Shown: positions 37,165 to 49,665, counted from the first letter of the stretch. The stretch: DNA of 64,000 nucleotides from Brachybacterium equifaecis (GCF_023509525.1 NZ_JAKNCJ010000001.1:62001-126000), one strand, 5' to 3'. The notes: generated by a model not told the origin, from the letters alone. Translations and numbers: made by a program.

Positions 37165-37689
37165 TCAGCGCTCGAGCGCGTCCTCGTCGTCCTCGGCGTC
37201 CGCGCTCCTGCCGCTCCCCGCTGGGGTGGCCCCCTGCGCGCGCCAGCGGTCCATCTCCCGGCGCTCCTTCTTCGTCGGCCGACCGGCCCCGCGCTCGCGG
37301 CGGGGCGGCGCCGTGAGCATCTGCGCGATCGGCTCGGGAGAACGGTCCTCGTAGGCGAGGCGCGCGATCTGCGCGCCGACGCGCTTGCTCAGCAGGCGCG
37401 TGATCACCACGATCCGCTCCCTCCCGGGCGAGCGCAGGCGCAGCTCGTCGCCGACGGAGAGGCGCTGGGCGGCCTTGATGGGGTCGCCGCCGCGGCGCAC
37501 GTGCCCTCCGCGGCAGGCGGCGGTCGCCGCGGAGCGCGTCGGATAGAGCCGCGCGCTCCACAGCCACAGATCCGCCCGCACCGGGACCGCGGACTCCGCG
37601 TGCGCGGGGATGGTGGGTGCGGGGGGCGTCGCTGCCCTCTCCTCGCCCGGCGCACCGGGCGCGCTCGCTGCCTGATCGCCGCGGGTCAT
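37165..37689 (-). CDS. S4-domain RNA-binding protein (Hsp15-like)
   Basis: A 174-residue basic protein with an S4 RNA-binding domain at about 38-100 ([19 protein letters not shown], then [15 protein letters not shown]) and a charged C-terminal tail with [14 protein letters not shown]. This layout is that of HslR/Hsp15, which in E. coli rescues stalled 50S-tRNA complexes; the same role here is inferred. ATG 37689 overlaps the amidase stop by 4 nt (ATGA), so it is translationally coupled. Confidence 0.88.
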   Translation of the reverse strand: MTRGDQAASAPGAPGEERAATPPAPTIPAHAESAVPVRADLWLWSARLYPTRSAATAACRGGHVRRGGDPIKAAQRLSVGDELRLRSPGRERIVVITRLLSKRVGAQIARLAYEDRSPEPIAQMLTAPPRRERGAGRPTKKERREMDRWRAQGATPAGSGRSADAEDDEDALER

Positions 37690-39203
37690 GCCGCCGCCCA
37701 CGTGATGAGAGGCCACGGGTCCGCGCCATCCAGCTGCGCGGCGAGCGCGAGCAGCAGGGCGTCGTCCCCGTGGCGCACGGCCCCGACCTGCACGCCGAAG
37801 GGCAGGTCGCGTCCCTCGACCGCCTCGCGGTGCAGCGGCACGCTGATCGCGGCGGATCCGGTCATGTTCCAGGTGCTCGTCCACGGGGTGAACGCGCACT
37901 GCGCGTCGAAATCCGCCTCCGGGTCGAGATCGAGGAAGGCGCTCGGCGGGAGCGGAGGCGCGGCGAGGGTGGGGGTGAGGATCACGTCGAACGGCGCGAA
38001 GGCCTCCCCCACCTGCCGGGCCAGCATCTGCATCTGCGTGAAGGCCGCGGCGACCTCCACCCCCGAGTACTCGCGCCCGCGCTCGCGGATCCAGCGGGTG
38101 TACGGGGTCAGGAGCTCTTCGCGCTCCGGCGGCAGCGGTATCGCGGCCGCGCCGACGGTCCACAGCGGCATGAACGCGCGCCAGGCGGGCGGCGCGTACG
38201 GGGCGGGGATCTGGGTGCAGGCGTGGCCGAGCCCCTCGAGCACGGTCCGGGCGCGCTCCACGGCGCGCAGGGCTCCCGGGTGGACGTCGCAGTCGGCGGC
38301 GAGGGGCTCAGTCAGCACGCCGATCCGCAGGGCCTCGGGCCGGGCCTCTCCGCTAGCGGCACCGAGGAGGCTGGAGGGGAGGCCGCCGGAGACGAGACTC
38401 CCGGGGGCAGGGAGCGCCTGCGGCCAGGCGTCGCCGGGCCGGGTGCGCGCGATCAGAGAGAGCCCCGCGGCCGCATCCCGGACGCTCCGGGCGAGGACCC
38501 CGTCGGTCACGAGTCCGAAGCCCTCCGCGCCGAACGGACCCGGGGAGACGAGGCCGCGCGTCGGCTTCATCCCCACCACGCCGCAGCAGGAGGCGGGGAT
38601 CCGCACAGAGCCTCCGCCGTCGGAGCCGTGCGCGAGCGGGACGATGCCGGCGGCGACGGCCGCGGCTGCACCCCCGCTCGACCCGCCGGCGATGCGGGTG
38701 GGATCCCAAGGCGTGCGCGCCGGAGCGGAGGTCGCCGGCTCGGTGTAGCAGGGCAGTCCGAGCTCGGGCGCGGTGGTGAGGCCGATGGTCACGGTCCCGC
38801 CTTCGAGGATGCTCGCGGCGACCCCGTCTGTGACCTCGGCCGTCATGCCTGCGAGCGCGGCGCTGCCTCCTTCGAACGGCTCGCCGGCGATGCGGCTGAG
38901 AGCCTTGAGGGGCAGGGGCACCCCGAGCAGCGGACGGGTGCGCGCGAGCTCCTCCCGGGCCTCGCTGCTCCGCGCCGCGCCGAGGGCCTGCGCCGCGCAG
39001 TCCGCCTGCCGACGGCTGCGCTCGGTCAGGAGATGGGCGAAGGCGCCGACCGCCGGACCGCGCTCCGCGGCGCGCGCGAGCACCGCCTCGGTGTGCTCCC
39101 GTGCGTCGACGGCGCCGCTGCGCAGAGCGGCGGCGAGCTCGAGGGCGCCCAGATCCTCGGGCGGGGCCTCGCGGGGTGCGGGCTCATGGGTGCGCTGCGA
39201 CAT
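37686..39203 (-). CDS. Amidase (amidase-signature family)
   Basis: A 505-residue amide hydrolase. The Ser-cisSer-Lys triad is visible: Lys in GVPLPLKAL, the Gly/Ser-rich signature [14 protein letters not shown] containing the cis-Ser, and the nucleophile region [15 protein letters not shown]. The substrate (nicotinamide, an aryl or aliphatic amide, or a peptide) cannot be assigned; it is not GatA, since gatB and gatC are absent. ATG 39203 follows AGGAG by about 7 nt and lies 17 nt after the phosphatase stop, so LMW phosphatase, amidase and S4 gene form an operon. Confidence 0.92.
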   Translation of the reverse strand: MSQRTHEPAPREAPPEDLGALELAAALRSGAVDAREHTEAVLARAAERGPAVGAFAHLLTERSRRQADCAAQALGAARSSEAREELARTRPLLGVPLPLKALSRIAGEPFEGGSAALAGMTAEVTDGVAASILEGGTVTIGLTTAPELGLPCYTEPATSAPARTPWDPTRIAGGSSGGAAAAVAAGIVPLAHGSDGGGSVRIPASCCGVVGMKPTRGLVSPGPFGAEGFGLVTDGVLARSVRDAAAGLSLIARTRPGDAWPQALPAPGSLVSGGLPSSLLGAASGEARPEALRIGVLTEPLAADCDVHPGALRAVERARTVLEGLGHACTQIPAPYAPPAWRAFMPLWTVGAAAIPLPPEREELLTPYTRWIRERGREYSGVEVAAAFTQMQMLARQVGEAFAPFDVILTPTLAAPPLPPSAFLDLDPEADFDAQCAFTPWTSTWNMTGSAAISVPLHREAVEGRDLPFGVQVGAVRHGDDALLLALAAQLDGADPWPLITWAAA

Positions 39204-39220
39204 CGCGTGCTCCTGACCCC

Positions 39221-39715
39221 TCAGGCGGGGTCGGCCCCCGCCGCCAGCGCGCGCCGCACATGCTCCACGACGCCCGGCGCGGCATCGGCGATCATCTGCG
39301 CGCTGGAGGCGAAGTCGGACTCGTCGCCGTACCAGGGATCGCGGATGCCCAGGTCCTCGCCCGCCTGCGGATCGAACTCCCGCAGCATGCGCACGCGCCC
39401 CTGGATCTCCTGTCCTCCGATCCGCTGGAGCGGCGCGACATGGTCGTGGTCGAGCGCCAGGATCAGATCCGCCTCCCGCAGCATCGCGGAGGTCGCCTGA
39501 CGGGCCCGGTGCTCCCCGGAGGAGATGCCGCGGGACTCCAGCTCCGCCGCGGCGCGCGGATCGATGGGCTCCCCCTCCTCCCAGCCGGTGGTGCCGGCGG
39601 AGGCGACGTCGACGCGATCGCCGAGCCCGGCCTCCTGGACCGCGCGGCGCAGGATCAGCTCCGCCATCGGGGACCGGCAGATGTTGCCCGTGCAGATCGT
39701 GAGGATGCGATGCAT
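39221..39715 (-). CDS. Low-molecular-weight protein-tyrosine phosphatase
   Basis: A 164-residue phosphatase with the signature CTGNICRS (Cys8 to Arg14, CX5R) at the N-terminus and the general acid in [11 protein letters not shown]. Such enzymes remove phosphate from tyrosines of kinases or sugar-processing proteins; no tyrosine kinase is nearby. ATG 39715 follows GGAAGG by 6 nt. It is the first gene of the minus-strand operon with the amidase and S4 genes and is divergent from the DUF952 gene. Confidence 0.94.
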   Translation of the reverse strand: MHRILTICTGNICRSPMAELILRRAVQEAGLGDRVDVASAGTTGWEEGEPIDPRAAAELESRGISSGEHRARQATSAMLREADLILALDHDHVAPLQRIGGQEIQGRVRMLREFDPQAGEDLGIRDPWYGDESDFASSAQMIADAAPGVVEHVRRALAAGADPA

Positions 39716-39774
39716 CAGCGCCCTTCCGTGCACCGGTGCCGCCTGCGGGCGGCCATGTTGATGGGGCCTCACGC

Positions 39775-39780
39775 TACACT
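39775..39780 (+). promoter_or_regulatory. Leaderless -10 box of the DUF952 gene
   Basis: TACACT, 7 nt, then ATG at 39788; no Shine-Dalgarno sequence. Confidence 0.55.
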
Positions 39781-39787
39781 GCCGCTC

Positions 39788-40153
39788 ATGCCTGCGCCCT
39801 TGATCTGGCACATCACCGAGCGTCCCGCCTGGGACGCCGCGGTGCCCACCGGCCAGTACACCCAGTCCACTCGCGGCGCCTCCCTCGAGGAGGTCGGATT
39901 CCTGCACGCCTCCTGGCCGGAGCAGATCTCGGTGGTGGCCAAGCGCGTCTACCCCGATCAGCCCGACGACCTCGTGATCCTCGAGATCGACGTCTCCCGG
40001 GTGGAGGCCGCCGGGGTCGTCGTGGACGTCGAGGAGGACTCCTACCTCCCGGGAGTCTCCTACCCTCACATCCGCGGCCCGCTGCCGATCAGCGCAGTGG
40101 TGCGGCTGCGGCGCACGAAGTGGCTCGGCCGGGAGTTCGTGGTCGTCGCCTGA
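39788..40153 (+). CDS. DUF952 family protein
   Basis: A 121-residue soluble protein beginning [13 protein letters not shown], with [10 protein letters not shown] and [17 protein letters not shown], the patterns of DUF952, a small domain related in fold to ADP-ribose-binding enzymes; no activity is established. ATG 39788 is probably leaderless. Transcribed alone between a divergent phosphatase and a convergent transporter. Confidence 0.9.
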   Translation: MPAPLIWHITERPAWDAAVPTGQYTQSTRGASLEEVGFLHASWPEQISVVAKRVYPDQPDDLVILEIDVSRVEAAGVVVDVEEDSYLPGVSYPHIRGPLPISAVVRLRRTKWLGREFVVVA

Positions 40154-40178
40154 GCACGGCGCTCTCTGCTTGCGGAGC

Positions 40179-41516
40179 TCAGCGCGTCGTGCGCGTCGCC
40201 AGGGAGCCGGAGAAGATCAGGATCCCGAGCGCGTAGATCGGCATCATCCACAGCGCGTAGCGCAGGGTGAGGGCATCGGCGAGGGCGCCCACCAGCGGCG
40301 GCGTGAGGAAGAACCCCAGGCGAGCGAACCAGCCCACCACGGTGATCCCGACGCCGGGAGCGACGCCGTCCATCTCGTCGGCCGAGCGGTACGCCGCCGG
40401 GAACAGCGTGGCGACGCCCCAGCCGGCGAGCGCGAATCCGATGAGCGCCGTCACCGGATGCGGCACGAGCAGCGCGAACGACATCCCCGCTGCGCTGAGC
40501 AGCGCGCCGATGCGGGCGGTGAGGCGATCGCCAAGCCGGTCCACCACCCCGTCGCCGAGGAAGCGGCCGATGGTCTGCGCGCCCTGCAGCGCGACGAACG
40601 CGAGGCCCGCCACGAACGGGGCCGCATCGAAGGTGCGGGACATGAACAGGGCGCCCCAGGTGTTGCCGGCGTCCTCGGTCGATCCGGCGAACACGAGCAC
40701 CATGCCGAGCGCCGCAACGAGAGCGAAGCCGCGCGCGGTCATCCCGGCGATGCGCCGCGGCGCGCGCGATACATCCGGAGCGCTCGCGGGCCGGTCCATG
40801 CCGGTGACGTCGTCGGCCGCCGCCTCGGGGATGCTGCCGGCCGACGCGGCCGACGGGGAGGCCGCCGACGCCGCCGCGGGCTCGCGCTCGGTCGTGTCCG
40901 CTCCCGTCAGCAGGAAGCGGTGAGAGGCGGCGGCGAGCGCCCCGAAGACCACGAGCCCCGCGAGGCCCTGGGCCCACAGCGGCACCTCGAGCTGCGCGCA
41001 CGCCGCGCCGACGAGGCCGCCGGCGACCGCGCCGAGCGACCAGTAGCCGTGGTAGCTGTTGAGGATCGAGCGGCCGTACCGGCGCTCGACCCGCATGCCG
41101 TGCGCGTTCATCGCGATATCGGTGATCGAATCGGCGGCGGCGGCGAGGAACAGCGCCGAGGCGAGCCAGAGCCACGAGCCCGAGGTGTACACGAGCAGGT
41201 GGGTCGTCGAGGCGATGATCTGGAAGATCACCGAGACCTTCGAGGAGCCCAGGCGCCTCATGAGCGTCGCGGCGAAGAGCCCGGCGGCGAGGCCGCCGAG
41301 CGGCCCGACCCCCACCGCCAGGCCGAACGCCGCGTTGCTCAGGCCGATGCTCTCCACGATCTCCGGGTACCGCGGGAGGATCGCGCAGAACGAGGCGCCG
41401 TTGAGGAAGAAGATCAGGGACACGGCCCAGCGGGCGCGCCGCGCATCGAGCGCGACCCGGGGGCGCGCCGATCGGGAGGCGGGGGAGGAGGAGGAGGAGG
41501 AGGGCGCCACGGTCAC
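40179..41516 (-). CDS. MFS transporter
   Basis: A 445-residue transporter with about 12 membrane segments in two halves joined by a long Ala/Ser-rich cytoplasmic linker (roughly 215-270). The N-terminus contains six consecutive Ser codons encoded by a TCC repeat. [18 protein letters not shown] and the [10 protein letters not shown] stretch resemble the FucP/YbjJ-like MFS branch; substrate unknown. GTG 41516 has GGGAGG 4 nt upstream; GTG 41510, 10 nt from the same site, is an alternative. The ribosome site lies inside the 24-nt gap to the divergent deoD. Confidence 0.9.
   Translation of the reverse strand: MTVAPSSSSSSPASRSARPRVALDARRARWAVSLIFFLNGASFCAILPRYPEIVESIGLSNAAFGLAVGVGPLGGLAAGLFAATLMRRLGSSKVSVIFQIIASTTHLLVYTSGSWLWLASALFLAAAADSITDIAMNAHGMRVERRYGRSILNSYHGYWSLGAVAGGLVGAACAQLEVPLWAQGLAGLVVFGALAAASHRFLLTGADTTEREPAAASAASPSAASAGSIPEAAADDVTGMDRPASAPDVSRAPRRIAGMTARGFALVAALGMVLVFAGSTEDAGNTWGALFMSRTFDAAPFVAGLAFVALQGAQTIGRFLGDGVVDRLGDRLTARIGALLSAAGMSFALLVPHPVTALIGFALAGWGVATLFPAAYRSADEMDGVAPGVGITVVGWFARLGFFLTPPLVGALADALTLRYALWMMPIYALGILIFSGSLATRTTR
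41474..41504. repeat. G-rich (AGG)6 tract, possible G-quadruplex
   Basis: The plus strand carries GGG, GGGGG, then six AGG units ending in GGG, within 31 nt near the 5' end of the MFS gene and just upstream of deoD. As a three-base repeat it encodes Ser residues and any slippage keeps the frame. Confidence 0.6.
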
Positions 41517-41528
41517 CGATCCTCCCAG

Positions 41529-41534
41529 TACGCT
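41529..41534 (+). promoter_or_regulatory. Leaderless -10 box of deoD
   Basis: TACGCT, then GGTCGC, then ATG at 41541; no Shine-Dalgarno sequence. Confidence 0.6.
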
Positions 41535-41540
41535 GGTCGC

Positions 41541-42269
41541 ATGTCGACCCACATCGGAGCCGAGCACGGCCAGATCGCATCCCATGTCCTCATGCCGGGG
41601 GATCCCCTGCGCGCCCGCTGGATCGCGGAGACCTTCCTCGAGGACCCTCAGCAGTACAACGACGTGCGCGGCATGCTCGGGTACACCGGCACCTACAAGG
41701 GCGTGCGCATCTCCGCGCAGGGCTCCGGGATGGGCCAGCCCTCGATGGCGATCTACGCCCAGGAGCTGTTCGAGCAGTACGACGTGCAGACCATCATCCG
41801 CGTGGGCACCTGCGGCGGCGTCTCCGACGCCGTGAAGGTGCGCGACGTGGTCCTCGGCGTCGCCGCCTCCACCGACTCCGCGATGAACCGCTCGCGCTTC
41901 GGCAACGTCACCTTCGCCCCCGCCGCCGACTTCGACCTGCTGCGCATCGCGGCCGACGTCGCCGAGGAACGGACGATGCCGCTCGCGGCCGGCGGCCTCT
42001 TCTCCTCCGACCAGTTCTACAACCCCGACCGCGAGATCGTCCCGAACCTCGCGCGCTACGGGATCCTCGGCGTCGAGATGGAGGCTGCCGCGCTCTACAC
42101 GCTGGGGGCGCAGTTCGGTCGCCGCGCGCTGTCCATCTGCACCGTCTCGGACCACCTGCTGACCGGCGAGGAGACCAGCGCCCTGGAGCGCCAGGAGAGC
42201 TTCAGCGACATGATGGAGCTCGCCCTGGAGACGATCGTGCGCCTGGAGCAGAAGCCCCGCACGCGCTGA
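41541..42269 (+). CDS. deoD: Purine-nucleoside phosphorylase, DeoD type
   Basis: DeoD splits purine (deoxy)nucleosides with phosphate into base and (deoxy)ribose-1-phosphate. The 242-residue hexamer-type enzyme starts [13 protein letters not shown], has [10 protein letters not shown] (phosphate-binding Arg), RVGTCGG, and [16 protein letters not shown] with the nucleoside-binding Glu, and SDHLLTGE with the catalytic Asp. Bases released would feed Hpt at 2.2 kb. ATG 41541 is probably leaderless. A strong hairpin follows. Confidence 0.95.
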   Translation: MSTHIGAEHGQIASHVLMPGDPLRARWIAETFLEDPQQYNDVRGMLGYTGTYKGVRISAQGSGMGQPSMAIYAQELFEQYDVQTIIRVGTCGGVSDAVKVRDVVLGVAASTDSAMNRSRFGNVTFAPAADFDLLRIAADVAEERTMPLAAGGLFSSDQFYNPDREIVPNLARYGILGVEMEAAALYTLGAQFGRRALSICTVSDHLLTGEETSALERQESFSDMMELALETIVRLEQKPRTR

Positions 42270-42285
42270 GCCTCCCCCGCATGCG

Positions 42286-42321
42286 AAGAGGACCCCTGCT
42301 CCACGGAGCAGGGGTCCTCTT
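42286..42321. terminator. Terminator after deoD
   Basis: A perfect 16-bp stem, AAGAGGACCCCTGCTC with GAGCAGGGGTCCTCTT, loop CACG; the arms end in A and T pairs, so it can act on both strands between converging genes. Confidence 0.85.
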
Positions 42322-42364
42322 TCTCGTCAGGTCTCGCGCCGGCTCCGCGCCTGCGGCCCGGGGT

Positions 42365-42604
42365 TCACTTCGCCAGGAGGCGGGGCACCAGGTCGAAGGC
42401 CAGGAACAGCGAGACGATGCACAGCACGAGCCCCACCCCGAACCACCACCAGGCGATCGTGTAGAGGCCCATCACCCACAGCCCGGCGACGAACATCACG
42501 AACAGCACGAGCGAGAGCACCAGGCTGCTCGCGAAGCTGTTCCCCTGCGACGTCGCGTTCTCCTCGCGGACCTCGTGGGTGCGGCTCTCAGGTGTGGAGC
42601 TCAT
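42365..42604 (-). CDS. Small two-segment membrane protein
   Basis: A 79-residue protein with a 22-residue polar N-terminus and two membrane segments (about 26-47 and 50-72) ending in basic VPRLLAK. No family recognised. ATG 42604 follows GGAGGAAG closely. TACGAT at the end of the upstream amidotransferase gene (42634-42639) could be its own -10; otherwise it is co-transcribed with that gene (28-nt gap). Confidence 0.75.
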   Translation of the reverse strand: MSSTPESRTHEVREENATSQGNSFASSLVLSLVLFVMFVAGLWVMGLYTIAWWWFGVGLVLCIVSLFLAFDLVPRLLAK

Positions 42605-42632
42605 GCTTCCTCCAGTTCAGACGGATAGGCCT

Positions 42633-43394
42633 CTATCGTAGACCAGCCTGCGCGGCCTTGATGCCCGCCCCGGCGGGGAGACCCTGCAGGGCGATGACCT
42701 CCAGCAGCCGCGCGAACACGCCGCCGCCGGCTCCTTCGAGCTCCGGATGCCACTGGACGGCGAGGACGGGAGAGCCGCTGCGCGCCTCCAGGCCCAGCAC
42801 GAGGGAGCTCTCGTGGCGGGCGACGGCCCGCAGGGAGGCGGGGACCCGGCGCACGCCCTGATGGTGGAAGGCGGTGACGTCGGCGCTCGTGCCGAGGGCG
42901 AGCGCGAGGTCGCTGTCCGGCTCGATGCGGGCGCGCACGGCAGTCGGGGCGAGCCCCGTCACCGGATGGGCGGGCAGGTCGGCGGGAAGATGGGCGTGCA
43001 GGTCGCCGCCCTCGGCGACCGCGATGAGCTGCAGCCCGCGGCAGATGCCGAGCACCGGCACCCCGGCGCGCCGCGCGGAGCGGTACAGCGCCGTCTCGAA
43101 GGCATCGCGCGCAGCGTCCGGAGCGAAGCCGGTCTCGCGCAGCTCCTCGCCGTAGAGCGCAGGATCCAGATCGGTGCCGCCGGTGAGGACGAGCCCGTCG
43201 AGCTCGGCGATCTCCTCGTCGGTCCACTCGTCCTGCGCAGCGATGATGACGGCGCGGGCGCCCGCCTCGCGCAGCGCGCGCACGTAGTGCTCGGTGAGGA
43301 TCACCGCCTCGTGCCCGGCCCAGGCCCCCTGCATCAGCGTGCTGGTCCCTGCGGTCACACCGATGAGCGGGCGACGGGTGCGGGTCTGCGCCAT
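42633..43394 (-). CDS. Class I glutamine amidotransferase, PuuD/peptidase C26-like
   Basis: A 253-residue hydrolase with the class I amidotransferase triad: Cys118 in LGICRGLQL, His216 and Glu218 in VQWHPE. The N-terminal PLIGVTAG and the LDGLVLTGGTDLDP motif place it with gamma-glutamyl-GABA hydrolase (PuuD) and related gamma-glutamyl hydrolases that work without a synthase partner. The exact gamma-glutamyl substrate is not deducible. ATG 43394 follows GGAAGGA by 6 nt. Confidence 0.9.
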   Translation of the reverse strand: MAQTRTRRPLIGVTAGTSTLMQGAWAGHEAVILTEHYVRALREAGARAVIIAAQDEWTDEEIAELDGLVLTGGTDLDPALYGEELRETGFAPDAARDAFETALYRSARRAGVPVLGICRGLQLIAVAEGGDLHAHLPADLPAHPVTGLAPTAVRARIEPDSDLALALGTSADVTAFHHQGVRRVPASLRAVARHESSLVLGLEARSGSPVLAVQWHPELEGAGGGVFARLLEVIALQGLPAGAGIKAAQAGLR

Positions 43395-43523
43395 GAGATG
43401 TCCTTCCGGGTCCAGATGCGCCGAGAGCGCGAGGGATGCGAGGGCCGCCGGGGGATCCCGTGCGGCATGCACCTATCTGACCCGTTGCGGGCTCCTCGCA
43501 GCGAGCACGGTGACGGAATGTGA

Positions 43524-43566
43524 CAGCGGCCGGCTCCGCTCCGTTCGGGAGAGGAGCCGGCCGCTG
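43524..43566 (-). terminator. Terminator of the MetE-like gene
   Basis: A 14-bp perfect stem (43524-43537 with 43553-43566) directly after the stop at 43582, with a smaller CTCC/GGAG pairing inside the 15-nt loop. Confidence 0.7.
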
Positions 43567-43581
43567 GGCGCGAGGCGGGTG

Positions 43582-44793
43582 TCAGAGACGGCTGGAGGCG
43601 AGAGCGGCGCCCTCGACGAGGGTCTCGAGCTTCGCCCACGCGATATCGGGGTGGATGCGCCCGCCGAGGCCGCAGTCGGTGGCGGCGATGACGTTCTCGG
43701 GGCCGACGATGCTCGCGAAGCGCTCGATGCGCTGGGCGACGAGCTCCGGGTGCTCCACGACGTTCGTCGAGTGGGAGACGATCCCGGGCACGAGCACGCG
43801 CCCCTCGGGCAGCGCGATGTCCTTCCAGATCGTCCACTCGTGCTCGTGGCGCGCGTTCGCAGCCTCGAAGCTGAGGTACTTCGCGTTCACCTCGAGCACC
43901 GTGGCGGCCAGATCGCGGAAGGCGAAGTCGGTGGTGTGCGGGCCGTGCCAGGAGCCCCAGCACAGGTGCAGGCGCACCTGCTCCTCGGGGATGCCGGCGA
44001 GCGCGCGGTTCAGCGCGTCCACGCGCTTGGCGGTGAAGGCGAGGTAGTCCTCGACGCTGGGCTCAGGGGTGATCTGGTCGAAGTTCTCGGCGAGCGAGGG
44101 ATCATCGACCTGGATCACGAGACCCGCATCGGCGATCGCCTGGTACTCCGGGCGCATGACGTCGACCCAGGCGTCGAGGAACGCGTCGACGTCCCCGTAG
44201 TGGTCGTCCTGGATGCGGCTCGCGGAGCCCGGGGAGAGGGAGTTGAGGAATCCCTGTTCGTAGCCGGACGCGCTGAGCGCGGCGCGCAGGTTGTCGATGT
44301 CCTGCTCGATGAGCGCGTGGCCGAGGTCGCTGAACCCGATGGGGCCGGTCGCCGCGGGGAACACGTTCTGCTTGCCGAGCGAGACACCGGACTCCGGGTC
44401 GCCGTATGCGTCGGCGAAGCGCACCCAGTCGCGGCGGTCCGCGAAGCTCGTCAGCCGCACATCCCCCGGCGCGGAGCACGCGGACTCCTGCGTGCGGTGG
44501 TCGACGCCGGTGACCTCGAGGCCGCTGACGCGGTCGAAGATGTAGCTCCACCAGGTGCCGTAGTTGTAGGCCGAGCTCATCGCATGGCCGTACTCGCCGT
44601 CGTTGGGGATCGAGATGCCGATCTGCTTCTGCCGTGCGACGACGTCCTGGACGGACTGCGCGAGCACGTCCCGGAACTCGTCGGTGATGACGGGCGCGAG
44701 TCCGTCGGGGCCGACGGGCCGCGCGGCGTTCGCCGCGATCAGCTCGGGCGTGCGGGGCAGGGAGCCGGCGTGGGAGGTGAGGATCTCAGTCAT
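43582..44793 (-). CDS. MetE C-terminal-like (cobalamin-independent methyltransferase family) protein
   Basis: A 403-residue single-domain TIM-barrel protein related to the catalytic half of MetE and to epoxyalkane:coenzyme M transferases. Expected zinc ligands are visible in HLCWGSWHGPH and in ATDCGLGGR; SHAGSLPR starts the chain and IPNDGEYGH carries a conserved Glu. It lacks the MetE N-terminal domain, so it cannot be assumed to make methionine from methyl-tetrahydrofolate. ATG 44793 lies 6 nt after TAGCCT with no ribosome site (leaderless). It is separated from gcvP by a strong terminator. Confidence 0.88.
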   Translation of the reverse strand: MTEILTSHAGSLPRTPELIAANAARPVGPDGLAPVITDEFRDVLAQSVQDVVARQKQIGISIPNDGEYGHAMSSAYNYGTWWSYIFDRVSGLEVTGVDHRTQESACSAPGDVRLTSFADRRDWVRFADAYGDPESGVSLGKQNVFPAATGPIGFSDLGHALIEQDIDNLRAALSASGYEQGFLNSLSPGSASRIQDDHYGDVDAFLDAWVDVMRPEYQAIADAGLVIQVDDPSLAENFDQITPEPSVEDYLAFTAKRVDALNRALAGIPEEQVRLHLCWGSWHGPHTTDFAFRDLAATVLEVNAKYLSFEAANARHEHEWTIWKDIALPEGRVLVPGIVSHSTNVVEHPELVAQRIERFASIVGPENVIAATDCGLGGRIHPDIAWAKLETLVEGAALASSRL

Positions 44794-44799
44794 GGAGCG

Positions 44800-44805
44800 A
44801 GGCTA
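44800..44805 (-). promoter_or_regulatory. Leaderless -10 box of the MetE-like gene
   Basis: TAGCCT on the minus strand, then CGCTCC, then ATG at 44793. Confidence 0.6.
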
Positions 44806-44870
44806 CCCAGGCCGTCTGCACGCGGGGCCCTGGCCGTCACACGCCGTCACACTGGCCTGCCCGCATGCGC

Positions 44871-44904
44871 GAGGAGGGGGCGAAATCGCTCCCGCCCCCT
44901 CCTC
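44871..44904 (-). terminator. Terminator of the gcv genes
   Basis: GAGGAGGGGGCG (44871-44882) pairs perfectly with CGCCCCCTCCTC (44893-44904), loop 10 nt, 27 nt after the gcvP stop. Confidence 0.7.
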
Positions 44905-44931
44905 ACCGCTCAGCGCTCTTCGCGGGCCGGA

Positions 44932-47934
<3,003 letters not shown>

Positions 47935-48007
47935 CGACGTGCGTCGCCTCGTCTCTCTCAGGTCCGGTGCTGCAGGGGGTCACGCAGGGCGGTCGTGCAG
48001 CGGGGGC

Positions 48008-48023
48008 GGGCCCGGCCGGGCCC
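48008..48023. repeat. GC palindrome between gcvH and gcvP
   Basis: GGGCCCGGCCGGGCCC, perfectly self-complementary, in the gcvH-gcvP gap. Could attenuate or stabilise the mRNA between the two genes. Confidence 0.4.
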
Positions 48024-48038
48024 GGCGCCCGCGGTGGT

Positions 48039-48410
48039 TCAGCTGCCGACGAGCGCGGCGTACTCCTCGGCGTCCATGAGGTCGTCCGGGAGCGCGTCGA
48101 AGGAGGCCTTGATCAGCCAGCCGTCCTCGAAGGGCGAGGCGTTGACGAGCTCGGGGCTCGCCACGACCTCGTCGTTGACCTCGAGCACGGTGCCGTCGAT
48201 CGGCGAGAAGAGGTCCGAGACGGACTTGGTGGACTCGATCTCGCCCATCTCCGTGCCCGCGGTGATCTCCGCGCCGGCCTCGGGGAGGTCGACGTAGACC
48301 ACGTCGCCGAGCTGACCGGCGGCGAAGTCGGTCACGCCGATGACGGCGACGCCGTCGGACTCGATCCGGACCCACTCGTGGTCCTTGCTGTACTTCAGGT
48401 CGCTGCTCAT
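48039..48410 (-). CDS. gcvH: Glycine cleavage system H protein
   Basis: GcvH is the small lipoyl shuttle of the glycine cleavage system. The 123-residue protein has the motif GEIESTKSVSDL with the lipoylated Lys62 and the KDHEWVRIESDGVAVIG start typical of the family. ATG 48410 follows GGAAGGA. It sits between gcvT and gcvP, 130 nt after gcvT. Confidence 0.97.
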   Translation of the reverse strand: MSSDLKYSKDHEWVRIESDGVAVIGVTDFAAGQLGDVVYVDLPEAGAEITAGTEMGEIESTKSVSDLFSPIDGTVLEVNDEVVASPELVNASPFEDGWLIKASFDALPDDLMDAEEYAALVGS

Positions 48411-48540
48411 AGGGCGGTCCTTCCGGGAGGGAGCCAGCGGGGCGCTGGCGCGGGGTGATGTGCAGTGAAGAGGGAAGCGTGCGGGGCGGCCGCCGGGGCG
48501 GGCGCGGTGCGCGCGCGGACGATGCGGCCGCGCGGACGGA

Positions 48541-49665
48541 TCAGTCGCGCGAGTAGAACGGCAGCGCGGTCACGACCGCGGGGAGGTCCTTGCCGCGCAC
48601 ATCGATGACCAGCTGCGTGCCGACCTCGCTGAGCGCGGGATCGACGTACGCCATCGCGATGGGATGGCCGAGGGTGGGCGAGAGGACGCCGGAGGTCACG
48701 ACACCGACCTCGGATCCGTCGGGCCCGCGCAGCAGGGATCCGGCGCGTGCGGCGCGGCGGCCCTCGGCGGTCAGGCCCACCAGCACGCGGCGGCCGGAGA
48801 CGTCGGTCTGCTCGATGGCCTCGCGGCCCACGAAGTCGCCCTTGCTGGTGAGGGCGACCACGCGCCCCATCCCGGCCTGGGCGGGCAGCAGGTCCCGGCC
48901 CAGCTCGTTGCCGTACAGGGGCATCCCGGCCTCGAGGCGGAGGGTGTCGCGGCTCGCGAGGCCGCAGGGGACGAGCTGGTCTCCCCCGGCCTCGGTCAGC
49001 AGCTCCCACAGGTCCGCCGCGCGGCCGACGGGGACGTACAGCTCGAAGCCGTCCTCGCCCGTGTAGCCGGTGCGGGCGACCAGCAGCTCTTCGCCCTGGT
49101 AGGTGTCCTGGAGGACCCGGTAGTACTTGAGCTCGGCGATGTCCTGGACGTTCAGGCCCGTCTCACCGCCGACCACGGCGCGGGTGACGATGTCGGCGCT
49201 GGCCGGTCCCTGGACGGCGATCAGCGCGTACTCGAGGGAGCGATCGGCGACGACGGCGTCGAAGCCGGCGGCGCGCTCGCGCAGCTCGGCCGCGACGGTC
49301 TCGTAGTTCGAGGCGTTCGCGACCACGAGGAAGCGCTCCTCGCCGAGACGGTACACGATGACGTCATCGATCACGCCGCCGTCGGGGGCGAGCATCAGGG
49401 AGTACTTCGCGCGGCCCTCGCCGATCACGGAGAGCTTGCCGGCGAACGCGTTGTCCAGCGCCTCGCCCGCGCCCGGGCCCGTCACCTCGATCTCGCCCAT
49501 GTGGCTGAGGTCGAATATCCCGGCGCTCTCGCGCACCGCACGGTGCTCGGCGAGATCCGAGGTGTACCGCACCGGCATCGCCCAGCCCGCGAAGTCCGTG
49601 AAGGTCGCGCCGAGGCGCTCGTGAACGGGGTGCAGGACCGTGGATCGGGCTCCGACGTCGGCCAT
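48541..49665 (-). CDS. gcvT: Aminomethyltransferase (glycine cleavage T protein)
   Basis: GcvT moves the one-carbon unit from the lipoyl arm to tetrahydrofolate and releases ammonia. The 374-residue protein has MGEIEVTGPGA, the conserved Asp near residue 100 in LMLAPDGGVIDDVIVYR, YTGEDGFELY and the RDTLRLEAGMPLYGNEL signature. ATG 49665 follows GAGGAG. TATTGT at 49769-49764 is a possible -10 about 90 nt upstream; that leader forms a CGGCACG/CGTGCCG hairpin (49737-49754) but does not look like a glycine riboswitch. Confidence 0.96.
   Translation of the reverse strand: MADVGARSTVLHPVHERLGATFTDFAGWAMPVRYTSDLAEHRAVRESAGIFDLSHMGEIEVTGPGAGEALDNAFAGKLSVIGEGRAKYSLMLAPDGGVIDDVIVYRLGEERFLVVANASNYETVAAELRERAAGFDAVVADRSLEYALIAVQGPASADIVTRAVVGGETGLNVQDIAELKYYRVLQDTYQGEELLVARTGYTGEDGFELYVPVGRAADLWELLTEAGGDQLVPCGLASRDTLRLEAGMPLYGNELGRDLLPAQAGMGRVVALTSKGDFVGREAIEQTDVSGRRVLVGLTAEGRRAARAGSLLRGPDGSEVGVVTSGVLSPTLGHPIAMAYVDPALSEVGTQLVIDVRGKDLPAVVTALPFYSRD

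Noticed and set aside
41486-41503. Phase-variable repeat in the MFS gene.
   Set aside because: The unit is 3 bp, so gain or loss of units keeps the frame and cannot switch the gene off.
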